Part shown: piece by piece, positions 63,558 to 64,000 of the stretch | Numbering within the stretch: position 1 is the first letter of the stretch | Layout of the letters: every line of letters starts with the position of its first letter | Source of the DNA: Prolixibacteraceae bacterium | Lineage (GTDB): Bacteria; Bacteroidota; Bacteroidia; Bacteroidales; Prolixibacteraceae | Direction of reading: 5' to 3' | Assembly: GCA_003457135.1 (NCBI GenBank) | Contig: DMSQ01000051.1 | Span: forward strand, 18,488 to 82,487 | Length of the DNA stretch: 64,000 bases | Position numbers and translations under genes: made by a program | Notes under the pieces: model-generated | Seen by the model: the letters and a program-made list of their open reading frames with translations, nothing else | Told to the model about the DNA's origin: nothing | The model's database searches: none

Positions 63558-63932
63558 TCAAATTCCCCATTTATCTGCGTGTCTTTGCATATTCACCAAC
63601 ATTCCGATAATATTTTCATATTCTTTGTCGATTAATTCATGTGTTTCGATTGATATATAATTACATTCCAAAGCAAAATCAAGCCAATTTTGTGTTTCTG
63701 CAGCTTCGGCTTCACTCTCGTTCAGCTTTGATGAAAATGATTTAGGATATTTTCTTCGTCTGAAAGCTTCTGCAATATTGCTGCAGACTGAGCGGGATGA
63801 TCTTCTGATTTGATCAGTTAAAGAATAAGTCTCTTCTTTCGGAAAAGATTTTGAGACCGAGCAAATTTTCATCGCATTACTAAAAGCTAACTGATAGACT
63901 TTCAATTCACGATGACTCTTAATAATCTCCAT
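63558..63932 (-). CDS. Four-helix-bundle S23-family protein, copy 2
   Basis: A 124-residue protein differing from copy 1 at only two residues: Leu15 for Ser and Cys24 for Tyr. About five further base changes are silent, which suggests the protein has stayed under constraint since duplication. It shares the same start, stop and flanking repeats, at an exact 500-bp spacing. Confidence 0.9.
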   Translation of the reverse strand: MEIIKSHRELKVYQLAFSNAMKICSVSKSFPKEETYSLTDQIRRSSRSVCSNIAEAFRRRKYPKSFSSKLNESEAEAAETQNWLDFALECNYISIETHELIDKEYENIIGMLVNMQRHADKWGI

Positions 63933-63970
63933 ACTTTTTAAATTTATTATTATTTTTTGACTGTTAGAAG

Positions 63971-64000
63971 GTGAGAAAGTGAGAAAGTGAGAAAGTGAGA
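63971..64000. repeat. Decamer tandem repeat, third block, cut by the window end
   Basis: GTGAGAAA units continue to the last base, matching the start of the second block, so another unit or another gene copy may follow. Confidence 0.8.

Overview
The window reads as chromosomal DNA from a member of the Bacteroidota, probably a marine or sediment Bacteroidales/Marinilabiliales-type organism. The rank below phylum is inference. The evidence is a GldF-GldG gliding/secretion fusion, a DUF5916 outer-membrane protein, a one-piece tmRNA whose tag reads GENNYALAA, several TAnnTTTG -7 promoter boxes, few Shine-Dalgarno sequences, and many gene families typical of this phylum.

Bases 1 to about 13,300 carry mostly housekeeping genes: a MATE exporter, a Tat-exported TIM-barrel enzyme with a small secreted partner, tex, a PspC-like protein, mutS2, a cyanophycinase gene broken by an internal deletion, and a large secreted M14 peptidase. 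Between 13,292 and 14,912 lies a two-gene cassette: an ABC/AAA-type ATPase and a small protein of unknown function with a possible nuclease-like motif. It overlaps an MFS exporter gene and is the best candidate here for an uncharacterised defence-type system. A second MATE gene, a lipoprotein resembling a stripped-down GH127 C-terminus, surE, lpxB, the gldFG fusion and dnaN follow.

Bases 24,900 to 43,200 hold a GH43-like carbohydrate protein, a DnaQ-like exonuclease, a fumarylacetoacetase-fold hydrolase, an adaptor/TolC efflux pair without its pump, ssrA, a Crp/Fnr regulator with a cysteine-rich N-terminus, trmD, a DUF349 protein, pyrG, yidC, a small nuclease, and a hybrid kinase with an NtrC-type regulator.

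Bases 43,200 to 49,150 form a compact minus-strand set: AsnB-type amidotransferase, HemK/PrmC-like methyltransferase, AMP-forming ligase, acyl carrier protein and NadE-like amidotransferase. Together these look like a small biosynthetic or surface-decoration pathway (inference). A repeat-rich stretch (49,150 to 51,480) with one orphan gene follows.

Bases 52,820 to 62,965 are a minus-strand surface-polysaccharide cluster: GT-C-like membrane protein, GT2 transferase, methyltransferase, a chimeric ORF carrying the last ~100 residues of a WecE-type sugar aminotransferase, polysaccharide deacetylase, FAD amine-oxidase-like protein, NAD-sugar epimerase, WecB and GDP-fucose synthase. The window ends in a 500-bp tandem duplication of a four-helix-bundle (S23) gene flanked by decamer repeats; the array probably continues past the edge.
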